Shown here in pieces: positions 27,001 through 34,887 of a stretch of 45,802 nt of DNA. The notes under the pieces are model-generated. The model worked only from the letters and a program-made list of their open reading frames with translations, was not told the DNA's origin and did no database searches. The DNA is from an uncultured Pseudomonadota bacterium (lineage in GTDB: Bacteria > SAR324 > NAC60-12): NCBI GenBank assembly GCA_913052275.1, contig CAJXDX010000002.1:1-45802 (forward strand), given 5' to 3'. Position 1 is the first letter of the stretch. The number at the start of each line of letters is the position of its first letter. A program made the translations under genes and the position numbers.

Positions 27001-27555
27001 ATGTCCGGACCTCCTGAAGTGCTCCACATTGCCACACATGGATTTTTCCTTAAAGAAGATGAGCGCCTCGCCAAAAGAATACAGGGGCTCAGCAGAGGTT
27101 CAAGCTCTCTTCCTCCTCCTGCAGACAATCCCTTATTACGTGCAGGCTTAGCCTTTGCCGGTTTAAATTCAAATGCGCCTTTACTTGGTGAAATAGACAC
27201 CGACAATGATGGTGTTTTGACTGCGATGGAAGTGCTAAGCATAAATTTAGAAGGCACTCAAATGGTAGTGCTCTCAGCATGTGAAACCGGACTTGGTGAA
27301 ATACATGAAGGTGAAGGCGTCTATGGACTAAGGCGTTCTTTCCAGGAGGCTGGTGTTAAGAATGTTATCAATTCATTCTGGGAAGTAAGTGATGCAGGAA
27401 CACAATTACTGATGACAAAGTTTTATGACAAGTTCCTTGCAGGAACAGATGCGCGCCAGGCTCTGCGTGAAGCACGTCTGGAAATGCTGGAAGAGGTTCA
27501 ATGGAGTTCTCCATATTACTGGTCAGCATTTGTAATGGTTGGCCGCAATACCTGA
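24055..27555 (+). CDS. Exported TPR-CHAT domain protein (caspase-like cysteine protease fold)
   Basis: The 1166-residue protein starts with a Sec signal peptide (RKIIFPIKFLLLALIFF, cut probably near AFSQ-TT). About twelve TPR/kinesin-light-chain-type repeats of 42 residues follow (about 40-640, pattern LGENHPxTxxxLNNLAxL). A helical linker and a C-terminal CHAT domain (about 830-1166) complete it. The catalytic dyad is visible as HIATHGFF (His995) and VVLSACETGLGE (Cys1076). Between them lies a complete EF-hand loop, DTDNDGVLTAME (1048-1059), which could bind calcium beside the active site. The promoter and AGAGG site place the start at 24055. CHAT proteases cleave partner proteins after TPR-mediated recognition, but no partner is evident here. 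Confidence 0.9.
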   Translation: MRKIIFPIKFLLLALIFFSQLTLPISNRAFSQTTPETAAEQWSLRQTEIEQFYQEGDLQGALNIAQEAVSLAETAFGPASLETISSMLLQAQIHSELDQLEEANQIYQTALETTVSAFGESDAATLSVLDSYGQFLNSIDPEMAEPILTEALRLSDDEDPQRAARMKALGQNFQEMGRISEAEEMLNEALKAFQTLVGEKDAETLSAMAVLAQLQMSQGKLKPAQELFETALPLMLEVLDEKSFLALESKENLGEIYRQQGSFSQAETLFQETITAAAAEYGDEEPLVIQAKSHLAQLYEDTGKLKQALALHQQVYETDLAMLGENHPNTAGDLNNLASVRRRLGDYQKAENLFRQSLDVMISVLGEDSPQSVSVMNNLALLLENQGLYDEAEPLFKKAHTISGKIQGERHPTTLALLNNLAFLYESQGDFERSELNYRKVIQLNTEVFGEAHSNTLSNQNNLAYLFLRAERFDEARPIFTKVHNLWKEQLGENHQNTLKALNNLGRVHKSLGNLDEAEKLLTAALDGRTKVFGKRHADTLRSMNDFGELLVIQDKKEDALKIFRETLKLEEEVLGENHPYTFETLNNLSQLLEDLGKTEEAYEMYKIGFNRRNTFFDRVLWVAGDNTRQSYIKLHKPEQDAYIRILLSLDDERTAQDLLEVILQRKGMLLKITSETQQVVMLSGSSELQEITEKLTNVRKKLASLTLAGPTDENRDQFGKMVYDLEEQVNNYQLELGKQSARFRQSTRKIQIDDVLAGLDESALVDFLTYRKKDDSLALLAVVANQEGLNVIQYDDLEMIQAIIMELREIIQDEGAEDEDVKSVAYDLWEILWSPLNEYIGETESIFISPDSVLNVLPFDALTDEDDSYLLENYDLKIISSARDLALDQLTASKGEMLIIAGPDFDSDKIIKSPEARKISHNRSRSVSQGARMGSGLRGLNFDPLPGAEKEGEVIKEVSDTKERSTVIFSQRIAEENILRKMSGPPEVLHIATHGFFLKEDERLAKRIQGLSRGSSSLPPPADNPLLRAGLAFAGLNSNAPLLGEIDTDNDGVLTAMEVLSINLEGTQMVVLSACETGLGEIHEGEGVYGLRRSFQEAGVKNVINSFWEVSDAGTQLLMTKFYDKFLAGTDARQALREARLEMLEEVQWSSPYYWSAFVMVGRNT

Positions 27556-27558
27556 AAC

Positions 27559-28407
27559 ATGCTGCAGTTAGTAATTCATGGAGGAGCAGGAAGTCTCGAG
27601 GGAAAAACTGCTGAAGCTCAGAACATCCACCAATCCCTTTGCAGAATCTGGGAAGAAACATTTGAGCTGCTAAAAAAAAAGACTGCCGAAGAAGCAGTAA
27701 TTCATGGTATACGTTTGCTGGAAGATGATCCTGTTTTCAATGCAGGAACAGGTTCAAAACTTCAGGCGGATGGCGAGGTCCGTATGAGTGCTGCCTTGAT
27801 GGATGGAGTTAAAAACAGGTTTTCCGGTGTAATTAATGTACAAAATATACGTTTTCCAATTGAAGCTGCAGCATTACTATCCAAAGAAAAAAATAAAGTT
27901 TTGAGTGCTGATCAGGCCACAGAGTTCTGCAGAAAACACGGCTTTGATGAACATGATCCGGTAACCCCTGCACGTTTGCAGGAATATGAACAAAAATGCA
28001 GTGGTATACATGGAACTGTTGGTATTGTTGCGCTTGACAATAAAGGCAGTATTATTGCCGGCACTTCAACAGGTGGAATCGGCCATGAAATTCCAGGTCG
28101 TGTCAGCGACAGTCCCACAGTAGCGGGAACATATGCCTCATCTAAAGCTGGAGTGTCCTGTACAGGGATTGGTGAACAAATAACTCAGCAGGCAGCAGCT
28201 GCAAAGATTGTTACGCGAGTTGAAGATGGAATGTCTCTGCATGAGGCAGTTTCAAAGACCCTGATGGAAAGCAACAATTTCAATTATTCTTTCGGACTGA
28301 TAAGCCTGGACGCTAATGGTCAGATTGAGGTTGGAAAAACGGCAGCATTGGGCGAAGTATATTATGCTTATCACAATGGAGAAGGCATCGAAACTTTCTA
28401 CAACTGA
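27559..28407 (+). CDS. Isoaspartyl peptidase/L-asparaginase (Ntn-hydrolase type)
   Basis: This plant-type asparaginase is made as an inactive precursor that cleaves itself before a threonine and then hydrolyses isoaspartyl dipeptides and asparagine. The 282-residue protein begins with the conserved IHGGAG (6-11), has VFNAGTGSKL near 59-68, and the nucleophile is Thr153 in GIHGTVGIVALD. The partner block GTSTGGIGHEIPGRVSDSP follows. The ATG comes 3 bases after the stop of the TPR-CHAT gene, so they are probably one transcription unit. No signal peptide is present, so this enzyme is cytoplasmic while the CHAT protein is exported. Confidence 0.9.
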   Translation: MLQLVIHGGAGSLEGKTAEAQNIHQSLCRIWEETFELLKKKTAEEAVIHGIRLLEDDPVFNAGTGSKLQADGEVRMSAALMDGVKNRFSGVINVQNIRFPIEAAALLSKEKNKVLSADQATEFCRKHGFDEHDPVTPARLQEYEQKCSGIHGTVGIVALDNKGSIIAGTSTGGIGHEIPGRVSDSPTVAGTYASSKAGVSCTGIGEQITQQAAAAKIVTRVEDGMSLHEAVSKTLMESNNFNYSFGLISLDANGQIEVGKTAALGEVYYAYHNGEGIETFYN

Positions 28408-28416
28408 TCAGTGCAT

Positions 28417-28965
28417 TCAGTTCTGCTTGACTGCAGTGATATTTTCTCTCTCACTATCGAGCCAATTTCCTAAAAATAGCTGTTGAGAATCTGGCATTTT
28501 GTAACGTTGTTCCAGAATAAAATTTTCCAGGAATGGGCTAGTTTGCATCAGAAACTGATTCCTCCAGATTTCGCTCCTGCTCAATCGAGCATCATAACGC
28601 AATTCACCAATCCCAATTTGACGCTGAAAACTAAAGCGCTGCATGTCATAACCAGATGCAACGAAAGCTAATTCAATTGCTGATGCCTCCAGATCAAAGC
28701 TAATTCGATATTGCCCATTCTCTTCAGGAAAAATTAAACGAGCCTTTGGAGCATAAAGAGGAGACTCGTTTTCAAACTGAATGAATTGAGAATAATATTC
28801 AAGAACAACAATGAAACCTTTGGATTTCAAAACTTCCCCGCTATCCTCAAGCACAGTCCCTTCAATAAAACGTGTCCCCCATCCTGGTTTATAATTTAAC
28901 GGCTCCGGATAGCACCCTCCAAAAACAAGTGTTATCAACAGAAAAAACTGGTGAAAAGACCGCAT
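28417..28965 (-). CDS. Lipoprotein of unknown function
   Basis: This 182-residue protein has a lipoprotein signal peptide with lipobox VFGGC (Cys18). The middle reads like a small beta-sandwich, with GTVLEDSGEVLKSKGFIVVLEYY and GQYRISFDLEASAIELAFVA, reminiscent of carboxypeptidase-regulatory-like/transthyretin-type folds. The C-terminal third is helical and polar. The family is not recognised. It is convergent with the isoaspartyl peptidase gene (9 bp gap) and divergent from secA. Confidence 0.7.
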   Translation of the reverse strand: MRSFHQFFLLITLVFGGCYPEPLNYKPGWGTRFIEGTVLEDSGEVLKSKGFIVVLEYYSQFIQFENESPLYAPKARLIFPEENGQYRISFDLEASAIELAFVASGYDMQRFSFQRQIGIGELRYDARLSRSEIWRNQFLMQTSPFLENFILEQRYKMPDSQQLFLGNWLDSERENITAVKQN

Positions 28966-28993
28966 ATAAAAAATACAAAATTATGAGCAATCC

Positions 28994-29016
28994 CTGAAGA
29001 TCAGCAAAACCTTCAG
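28994..29016. repeat. 6-bp inverted repeat upstream of the lipoprotein gene
   Basis: CTGAAG (28994-28999) and CTTCAG (29011-29016) flank 11 bases. On the minus strand the interval overlaps a possible promoter (TTGCTG, 16 bases, then CATAAT), so it might be an operator of the lipoprotein gene. Confidence 0.25.
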
Positions 29017-29067
29017 ATTTGAAAATTTGATTCCAGCTTAGGCTATGTTTCCCAATCTTTGTATATC

Positions 29068-29096
29068 TTGACCAGCCACGCTGGTTTTGCTAGACT
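29068..29096 (+). promoter_or_regulatory. Sigma70-type promoter for secA
   Basis: TTGACC (29068-29073) and TAGACT (29091-29096) are separated by exactly 17 bases. The predicted transcription start near 29103 would leave a leader of about 132 bases. This is the best promoter upstream of secA. Confidence 0.5.
29071..29085. promoter_or_regulatory. Dyad inside the secA promoter spacer, possible operator
   Basis: The perfect dyad ACCAGC-CAC-GCTGGT starts within the -35 element and fills most of the spacer between -35 and -10. A protein bound there would directly control promoter use. It could also fold as a 6-bp hairpin followed by TTT, but a terminator at this position would have no upstream gene on the plus strand to serve. 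Confidence 0.4.
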
Positions 29097-29103
29097 TGAA
29101 CTA

Positions 29104-29137
29104 CTGGATTTTAGCGTGAACTAAGGCTGAAATCCAG
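29104..29137 (+). promoter_or_regulatory. 12-bp stem-loop at the predicted 5' end of secA mRNA
   Basis: CTGGATTTTAGC (29104-29115) pairs with GCTGAAATCCAG (29126-29137) over twelve base pairs, one of them U-G, around a 10-base loop GTGAACTAAG. The stem begins about one base after the predicted transcription start. No U-tract follows, so it is not a terminator. A 5'-terminal stem could protect the transcript from decay or act as a regulatory leader. Confidence 0.5.
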
Positions 29138-29234
29138 ATAAGAAATTAATGAATACACCGAGCCTCGTCAGGACTGTAAAGTCTTTCCTCAAACCTACTA
29201 TCCTCACACTGCCTAAATCAGGCTAAATGAAAAT

Positions 29235-31952
29235 ATGTGGAAACAAGTTATAAAATTTTTTGGCGACGAAAACACAAAAACGCTTAAGAGTTTCCAAAAA
29301 CAGGTAGACAAAATTAATGAGCTTGAACCAGCAATGCAGGCTTTGAAGAATGAGGACTTCCCTGTTAAAACGGAGGAATTTAAGAAGCGCATCCAGGACG
29401 GTGAATCCATGGACGAACTGATCCCTGAAACATTTGCTCTTGTAAGGGAAGCATCTAAACGGGTTATTGGAGAACGTCATTTTGACGTGCAGCTGCTGGG
29501 AGGACTTGCATTGCATTATGGTAATATCGCTGAAATGGCAACAGGTGAAGGAAAAACTCTATCCTCAACTTGTCCTGTTTTTCTCAACGCTTTATCAGGA
29601 AATGGCGTGCATATAATCACACCTAATGATTATCTGGCTAAGCGCGACAGTAAATGGATGGGGCAGATTTTTGAATTTCTTGGTTTAAGTGTCGGTTTGA
29701 TTCAGCACGGATTCCATGATGAGGAACGCCGCAGTGCTTACGCAGCAGATATTACATACGGTACAAACAACGAATTCGGCTTCGACTACCTGCGAGATAA
29801 CATGAAATTTTCACTCGAGGACTATGTCCAGCGCGAATTTAATTTTGCAGTAGTGGATGAGGTAGACAGCATTCTTATTGATGAGGCTCGTACGCCTTTG
29901 ATCATCAGCGGTCCTACTGAAGATAACGTGGAGAAATATCACCAGATCAATAAATTTGTATACGGTCTCAGTCGGGAAATACGCAAGGAAGAAGTGGGAA
30001 AACTTCCACAGAATCAAATGCACAACATTGCCGAGAATCTGGAAGAACTGGAAGATCATGACATTGTTCGTGAAGGTGACTACGCGCTTGATGAGAGGGC
30101 ACGAAGCATTAACCTGACAGACAAGGGCTCAGTAAAAATAGAAGGTCGTCTACAAGACCTGCTGGTTAAAGACACCAGTCTGTTTGACTATGAAAACATG
30201 GAAATTCTGCATCATGTGAATCAGGCACTGAAAGCTCATTATATGTTTAACAATGATGTTGATTATGTTGTTCAGGATGGCCAGGTTATCATTGTTGATG
30301 AGTTTACAGGACGTCTGATGCCGGGCAGACGCTTCAGTGACGGTCTGCATCAAGCTTTGGAAGCAAAAGAGGGAGTCACTATCGAGCGAGAAAATCAGAC
30401 CCTTGCCACAATAACTTTTCAAAATTACTTCCGTCTCTATAAAAAGTTATCTGGTATGACAGGTACTGCGGAAACAGAAAAAAATGAATTTAAGAAAATA
30501 TACAATCTTGGTGTTGTTGTAGCCCCCACAAATAAACCTCTTGCTCGTGAGGATCTGTCGGACGTTGTATTTAAAACTGTTGGTGCAAAGTATCGCGCTA
30601 CCATACAGCGTATATCTGAACTTCATGAAAAGGGACAGCCTGTCTTAGTTGGTACGGTTTCCATTGAAGTATCTGAAGCTATCAGTAAATTGCTGAATAA
30701 AGAAGGAATTAATCATGAGGTCCTTAATGCAAAACACCATGAACGCGAAGCTGAGATTATTGCGAATGCAGGTCAGTTTGGCGCTGTAACCATTGCCACA
30801 AACATGGCAGGACGCGGAACTGACATCAAGCCATCCCCGGAAACACTGGAAGTTGGAGGATTGTTTGTTCTTGCAACAGGGCGGCACGACAGCCGCAGAA
30901 TAGACAATCAATTCCGTGGACGTTCCGGAAGACAAGGGGACCCTGGTGCCTCACAGTTTTTACTTTCTCTTGAAGACGATCTGCTCCGGATTTTTGGTGG
31001 TGAACGTATCTCGAACCTGATGGACAAGCTTAATATTGAAGAAGACGAACCCATTGAACATGTGTTTATTACTAAGGCCATTGGGAATGCACAGAAGAAG
31101 GTTGAAGGATATCACTTTGATATTCGGAAGCATGTCCTTGAATATGATGACGTTATGGAAAAGCAGCGTTCCATCATTTATGGCCGGCGCAGGGATATTC
31201 TTGGAGATGATGTACAGAACCTGATTCTTGAAATGAGTGATGGTGTTGTGGATCAGCTAATGGATCAATTCTGCCAGGATAAATATGCCGATCAATGGGA
31301 TGTTCAGGGATTTAACCGGTCTTTTGAAAGTACCTTTGGCAGAATACCAAATGAAAAATGGTATGAAGAAGAACTTAAACCAGATGAGTATGCAGAAGTA
31401 TTTTATGGTTGGGTAGAAACTCTTTACAAAGAAAAAATTGAGTTTTTCAGTAAAGTTGCAGAACTGAATTTTGAAGCTGATGTTTATGAAAAAGAACGCA
31501 AGGAACTGTTAGGCAAAATGATTCTTGACCTGGAAAGGCAGGTATTGCTGAAAGTAAATGATAATTTTTGGAAAGACCACCTGCTTTCAATGGACCATCT
31601 GCGGGAGGGAATAGGATTGGTTGGTTATGCTCAGAAAAAGCCACTGGACGAATACCGAAGACAGGCATTTGATATGTTTTCTGATTTAATGAACAGAATA
31701 GATTTTGAGGCCATCAGTACTTTCTATAAACTGACAATCGCCCACCCCATTGCAGAGCCTGAACCAACTCCGCTGACACAGGATATGGAATTCATTCATG
31801 GAGAAGTCGAGGAACCAGCCGAAGCCAGAGTTCAAAAGAAAAAACCACAACCTATACGCGCTCAACCTTCTATTGGAAGAAACGCCCCCTGTCCATGCGG
31901 CAGCGGTAAGAAATATAAAAAATGTTGTGGCCTTGCCAAAAAAATTGCCTGA
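29235..31952 (+). CDS. secA: Preprotein translocase ATPase SecA
   Basis: SecA drives protein export through SecYEG by ATP hydrolysis. The 905-residue protein has Walker A TGEGKT (103-108), the segment VVDEVDSILIDEARTPLIISG, and the second helicase half ATNMAGRGTDIK with RIDNQFRGRSGRQGDPG. The C-terminus ends in a zinc-binding CPCGSGKKYKKCCG, which in other SecA proteins contacts SecB and lipids. The residue before Walker A is Ala (EMATGEGKT) where E. coli has Arg, a substitution I believe occurs in other lineages. The ATG lacks a recognisable Shine-Dalgarno sequence. The leader carries the promoter dyad and stem-loop described separately. Confidence 0.97.
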   Translation: MWKQVIKFFGDENTKTLKSFQKQVDKINELEPAMQALKNEDFPVKTEEFKKRIQDGESMDELIPETFALVREASKRVIGERHFDVQLLGGLALHYGNIAEMATGEGKTLSSTCPVFLNALSGNGVHIITPNDYLAKRDSKWMGQIFEFLGLSVGLIQHGFHDEERRSAYAADITYGTNNEFGFDYLRDNMKFSLEDYVQREFNFAVVDEVDSILIDEARTPLIISGPTEDNVEKYHQINKFVYGLSREIRKEEVGKLPQNQMHNIAENLEELEDHDIVREGDYALDERARSINLTDKGSVKIEGRLQDLLVKDTSLFDYENMEILHHVNQALKAHYMFNNDVDYVVQDGQVIIVDEFTGRLMPGRRFSDGLHQALEAKEGVTIERENQTLATITFQNYFRLYKKLSGMTGTAETEKNEFKKIYNLGVVVAPTNKPLAREDLSDVVFKTVGAKYRATIQRISELHEKGQPVLVGTVSIEVSEAISKLLNKEGINHEVLNAKHHEREAEIIANAGQFGAVTIATNMAGRGTDIKPSPETLEVGGLFVLATGRHDSRRIDNQFRGRSGRQGDPGASQFLLSLEDDLLRIFGGERISNLMDKLNIEEDEPIEHVFITKAIGNAQKKVEGYHFDIRKHVLEYDDVMEKQRSIIYGRRRDILGDDVQNLILEMSDGVVDQLMDQFCQDKYADQWDVQGFNRSFESTFGRIPNEKWYEEELKPDEYAEVFYGWVETLYKEKIEFFSKVAELNFEADVYEKERKELLGKMILDLERQVLLKVNDNFWKDHLLSMDHLREGIGLVGYAQKKPLDEYRRQAFDMFSDLMNRIDFEAISTFYKLTIAHPIAEPEPTPLTQDMEFIHGEVEEPAEARVQKKKPQPIRAQPSIGRNAPCPCGSGKKYKKCCGLAKKIA

Positions 31953-31957
31953 TCAAT

Positions 31958-31974
31958 TTTTCCAGTCTGGAAAA
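31958..31974. repeat. Near-perfect palindrome just after secA
   Basis: TTTTCCAG-T-CTGGAAAA starts 5 bases after the secA stop and can form a 7-bp stem with a 3-base loop. It is AT-rich at the base and lacks an adjacent U-tract (TTTTTT appears only about 10 bases later), so it is at best a weak terminator or an mRNA 3'-end stabiliser. Confidence 0.35.
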
Positions 31975-32002
31975 TATCTGACGTTTTTTCCGCCAATTCA
32001 AT

Positions 32003-32020
32003 CTTAGTTTTGAAACTAAG
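32003..32020. repeat. Perfect inverted repeat in the secA-valS gap
   Basis: CTTAGTTT and AAACTAAG are separated by TG, giving a 7-bp stem with a 4-base loop. It lies about 50 bases after secA and has no U-tract. Together with the palindrome at 31958 it makes up the structured part of this 232-bp gap. A direct repeat ATTTTCAACAT (near 32098 and 32141) lies closer to valS. Confidence 0.35.
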
Positions 32021-32141
32021 CGAGTAATTTAATCAAGACTTCCTTGTATCATGCCAGCCGTAAAATATATATCGGTTTTCAAATTATTGGATTTCCAATT
32101 TTCAACATGTTACATTGACGCATTTTTTCCTTATTTGCAGA

Positions 32142-32170
32142 TTTTCAACATTCATACACATTTTCATAAT
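32142..32170 (+). promoter_or_regulatory. Candidate promoter for valS with very short leader
   Basis: TTTTCA (32142-32147), a 17-base spacer and CATAAT (32165-32170) predict a start near 32177, only about 8 bases before the valS ATG at 32185. This fits the absence of a ribosome-binding site and suggests a leaderless or near-leaderless mRNA. The -35 match is moderate. Confidence 0.35.
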
Positions 32171-32184
32171 TTAGCCAATGTAAA

Positions 32185-34860
32185 ATGACCTCATTAGCCA
32201 AAACCTACGAACCTAAAGGGTTTGAAAAAATAATCACTGAACTTTGGGAGTCTGCAGGTGCCTTCCGTGCTGACGCGTTTTCAGACAAACCTGCTTTCAC
32301 CATTTCCATGCCTCCACCGAATGCCACAGGTCAATTGCATGTAGGTCATGCAGTCATGCTGGTACTGGAAGATATCTTTATTCGCTGGCACAGAATGATG
32401 GGTCACGAAGCTCTTTGGCTTCCCGGAACAGATCATGCGGCAATTGCTACTGAGAATGTCGTTTTGCAACAGATAAAAGAACAGGAAGGAATTGCAGACC
32501 CCCGAACAGAACTGGGCAGAGATGAAATTTTGAAGCGAATTGCAGATTATGTTAAAAATTCTCAGGGAACTATACGCAGCCAGGTTAAGGCAATGGGTTC
32601 AAGCTGTGATTGGAGCCGCGAACGCTACACAATGGACCATCAACTGAACCGATGCGTCAATGAAACATTTATGAGGATGTACAATAATGGTTTAATTTAT
32701 CGAGGGCCGCGTATTGTAAATTGGGATCCTCATCTAAAAACAAATGTTTCGGATGATGAAGTTGAAAGAAGAAGCACTAAGTCTCCTTTTTACACATTTC
32801 AGTATGGCCCCTTCCAGATAGGTACAGTTCGACCGGAAACAAAATTTGGAGATAAATATGTTGTCATGCATCCAGATGACAAGCGTTACAGCCAGTATAA
32901 ACACGGTGATACATTTGAATGTGAATGGATAAATGGGATGGTCACAGCAACTATTGTAAAAGATAATGTGGTTGATCCTGAATTTGGTACAGGTGTGATG
33001 ACGATCACACCTTGGCATGATCATGTGGATTTCGGTATCGCGGAAAGGAACGGTTTAGACAAAGAACCGATTATCGATTTTGAAGGAAAACTGCTTCCAA
33101 TAGCAAACGAATTTGCCGGAATGGGGATTGAAGAAGCACGTCCAAAAATTGTGGAAAAGCTCCGGAAGAAAGGACTGCTGGTAGATACTGATTCCGAATA
33201 CACCCACAGTAAATCCTTTAACAGCCGGGGAGGCGGTGCTATTGAGCCCCAGATTAGGGAACAGTGGTTTATAGACGTTAACAAGCTCGCTGTTCAGTGG
33301 AAAGGGAAAAAGCATAGTCTGAAAGAAGTCCTGATTGATGTGGTGCGTTCCGGAGATATACGGCTTGTTCCGGAACGTTTTAATTCAACATATTTTCATT
33401 GGGTTGAAAATTTACAGGACTGGTGCATTTCTCGCCAAATATGGTGGGGTCACCGCATACCGGTTTATTACCGTGAGAATGAAACAAGAGTAAGTCTGCA
33501 AAAACCTGAACCATTCAAAGGGTGGGAACAGGATCCTGACACACTGGACACCTGGTTTTCATCGGCGCTCTGGACATGGAGTACGTTAATTGATCCGGAA
33601 CTGGCAAAAAACTATTCCCTTTCGCTTGAAGATGTTTTGGAACGCAGTCCTGATTTTCAGAAGTTTCATCCAACCAACATCATGGAAACCGGTTACGATA
33701 TACTGTTTTTCTGGGTAGCGAGGATGATTTTGATGACTACATATATGCTTCAGGAAGTGCCATTTAAAACAGTTTACCTGCATGGACTTATTCGAACTCG
33801 TGACGGGAAAAAGATGTCCAAATCCGATCCAAAATCCGTGATTGATCCTTTGGACAGTATTGAAAAATATGGGGCAGATGCATTGCGCATTGCTCTCGTC
33901 TCTGGAACAGGCCCAGGGCAGGATTTACGCCTGTATCCTGAAAAAATGGAAAGCAGCAGACGCTTTGCCAATAAAATCTGGAATGCTGGAAGATATATTT
34001 TGATGACTATCCCGGATGGAACTCCGATAACAGCTCCTCAATCAGTAAATTCAGAACTGGCAAAATGGTTGCTGCATGGATTGAATGATTTAATTAAAGA
34101 CACTCAATCCAGGCTTGAATCCCATCGTTTGTCAGATGTTGCTGATAACCTTAAAAGTTTCTTCTGGGGAGATTTTTGCGACTGGTACCTTGAAATGGAT
34201 AAAAATCCAAATCGAACCAACGAAGATAATCAGGTAATTGCCTTTGCATTTACAACTTTGATCAAGATGCTGCATCTTTATGTCCCATTCGTTACTGAAG
34301 CGTTGTGGAGAGAATTTCAGCAGCCAAAAATGCTGGCTTTCAGTGAATGGCCTCAACCACTCCCTTATCAGTTCAAAGCATCACATCAGCGTATTGAAAT
34401 AGTTAAAGAAAGTATTTCGCAAATTCGAGCCTTGCGTGAAAAAGCAAACATAGGTCTGGAAATAAAGATACCTGCCACATTGTATTCAACAGCCAATGCC
34501 TCGATTTTTCAGGAACATCAGAATTTGATAATCAGGCTCGCACGTTTAAAAGAATTGAATATCAGCGAAAAAGAGCCTGATGCTGCAAACGAATTATTCG
34601 GTGCATATTTTCATGAGACATTCGCCAGTATCGATGCAACTTTTGTGGACTGGAAAAAGGAAATCCAGACTTTACAGAAAAAATTCAAATCAGAATCCGG
34701 TTTTGTGGAAAAAAGCAGGAATAAGCTTGATAATCCCGGATTCCTATCAAATGCCCCTGAAAAAGTTGTTACAGAATTGAGGAAAAAAGTCATTGATACC
34801 GAAAAAACACTTAAGGCACTTAAGCAGCAAATTCGTGATTTGGAGAAACTTGCCAGCTGA
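32185..34860 (+). CDS. valS: Valyl-tRNA synthetase
   Basis: ValS attaches valine to tRNA-Val and edits threonine. The 891-residue class I synthetase has the HIGH motif as HVGH (52-55) within PPPNATGQLHVGHA and KMSKS at 543-547. The CP1 editing region lies between them. The anticodon-binding domain (about 620-800) and the C-terminal coiled-coil arm (about 830-891, KVIDTEKTLKALKQQIRDLE) that contacts the tRNA elbow are both present. It is followed 27 bp later by the oxidoreductase of the envelope block. Confidence 0.97.
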   Translation: MTSLAKTYEPKGFEKIITELWESAGAFRADAFSDKPAFTISMPPPNATGQLHVGHAVMLVLEDIFIRWHRMMGHEALWLPGTDHAAIATENVVLQQIKEQEGIADPRTELGRDEILKRIADYVKNSQGTIRSQVKAMGSSCDWSRERYTMDHQLNRCVNETFMRMYNNGLIYRGPRIVNWDPHLKTNVSDDEVERRSTKSPFYTFQYGPFQIGTVRPETKFGDKYVVMHPDDKRYSQYKHGDTFECEWINGMVTATIVKDNVVDPEFGTGVMTITPWHDHVDFGIAERNGLDKEPIIDFEGKLLPIANEFAGMGIEEARPKIVEKLRKKGLLVDTDSEYTHSKSFNSRGGGAIEPQIREQWFIDVNKLAVQWKGKKHSLKEVLIDVVRSGDIRLVPERFNSTYFHWVENLQDWCISRQIWWGHRIPVYYRENETRVSLQKPEPFKGWEQDPDTLDTWFSSALWTWSTLIDPELAKNYSLSLEDVLERSPDFQKFHPTNIMETGYDILFFWVARMILMTTYMLQEVPFKTVYLHGLIRTRDGKKMSKSDPKSVIDPLDSIEKYGADALRIALVSGTGPGQDLRLYPEKMESSRRFANKIWNAGRYILMTIPDGTPITAPQSVNSELAKWLLHGLNDLIKDTQSRLESHRLSDVADNLKSFFWGDFCDWYLEMDKNPNRTNEDNQVIAFAFTTLIKMLHLYVPFVTEALWREFQQPKMLAFSEWPQPLPYQFKASHQRIEIVKESISQIRALREKANIGLEIKIPATLYSTANASIFQEHQNLIIRLARLKELNISEKEPDAANELFGAYFHETFASIDATFVDWKKEIQTLQKKFKSESGFVEKSRNKLDNPGFLSNAPEKVVTELRKKVIDTEKTLKALKQQIRDLEKLAS

Positions 34861-34887
34861 ATCTATTAGTTATGAATCAGGGAAAAA

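Noticed and set aside
26721..27257. 178-codon open frame antisense to the CHAT gene
   Set aside because: It is a shadow of the CHAT coding sequence with no start signal and no recognisable protein pattern.
29071..29088. Dyad plus TTT as an intrinsic terminator
   Set aside because: No plus-strand gene ends upstream; the dyad sits within a well-spaced promoter, so an operator is the better reading.
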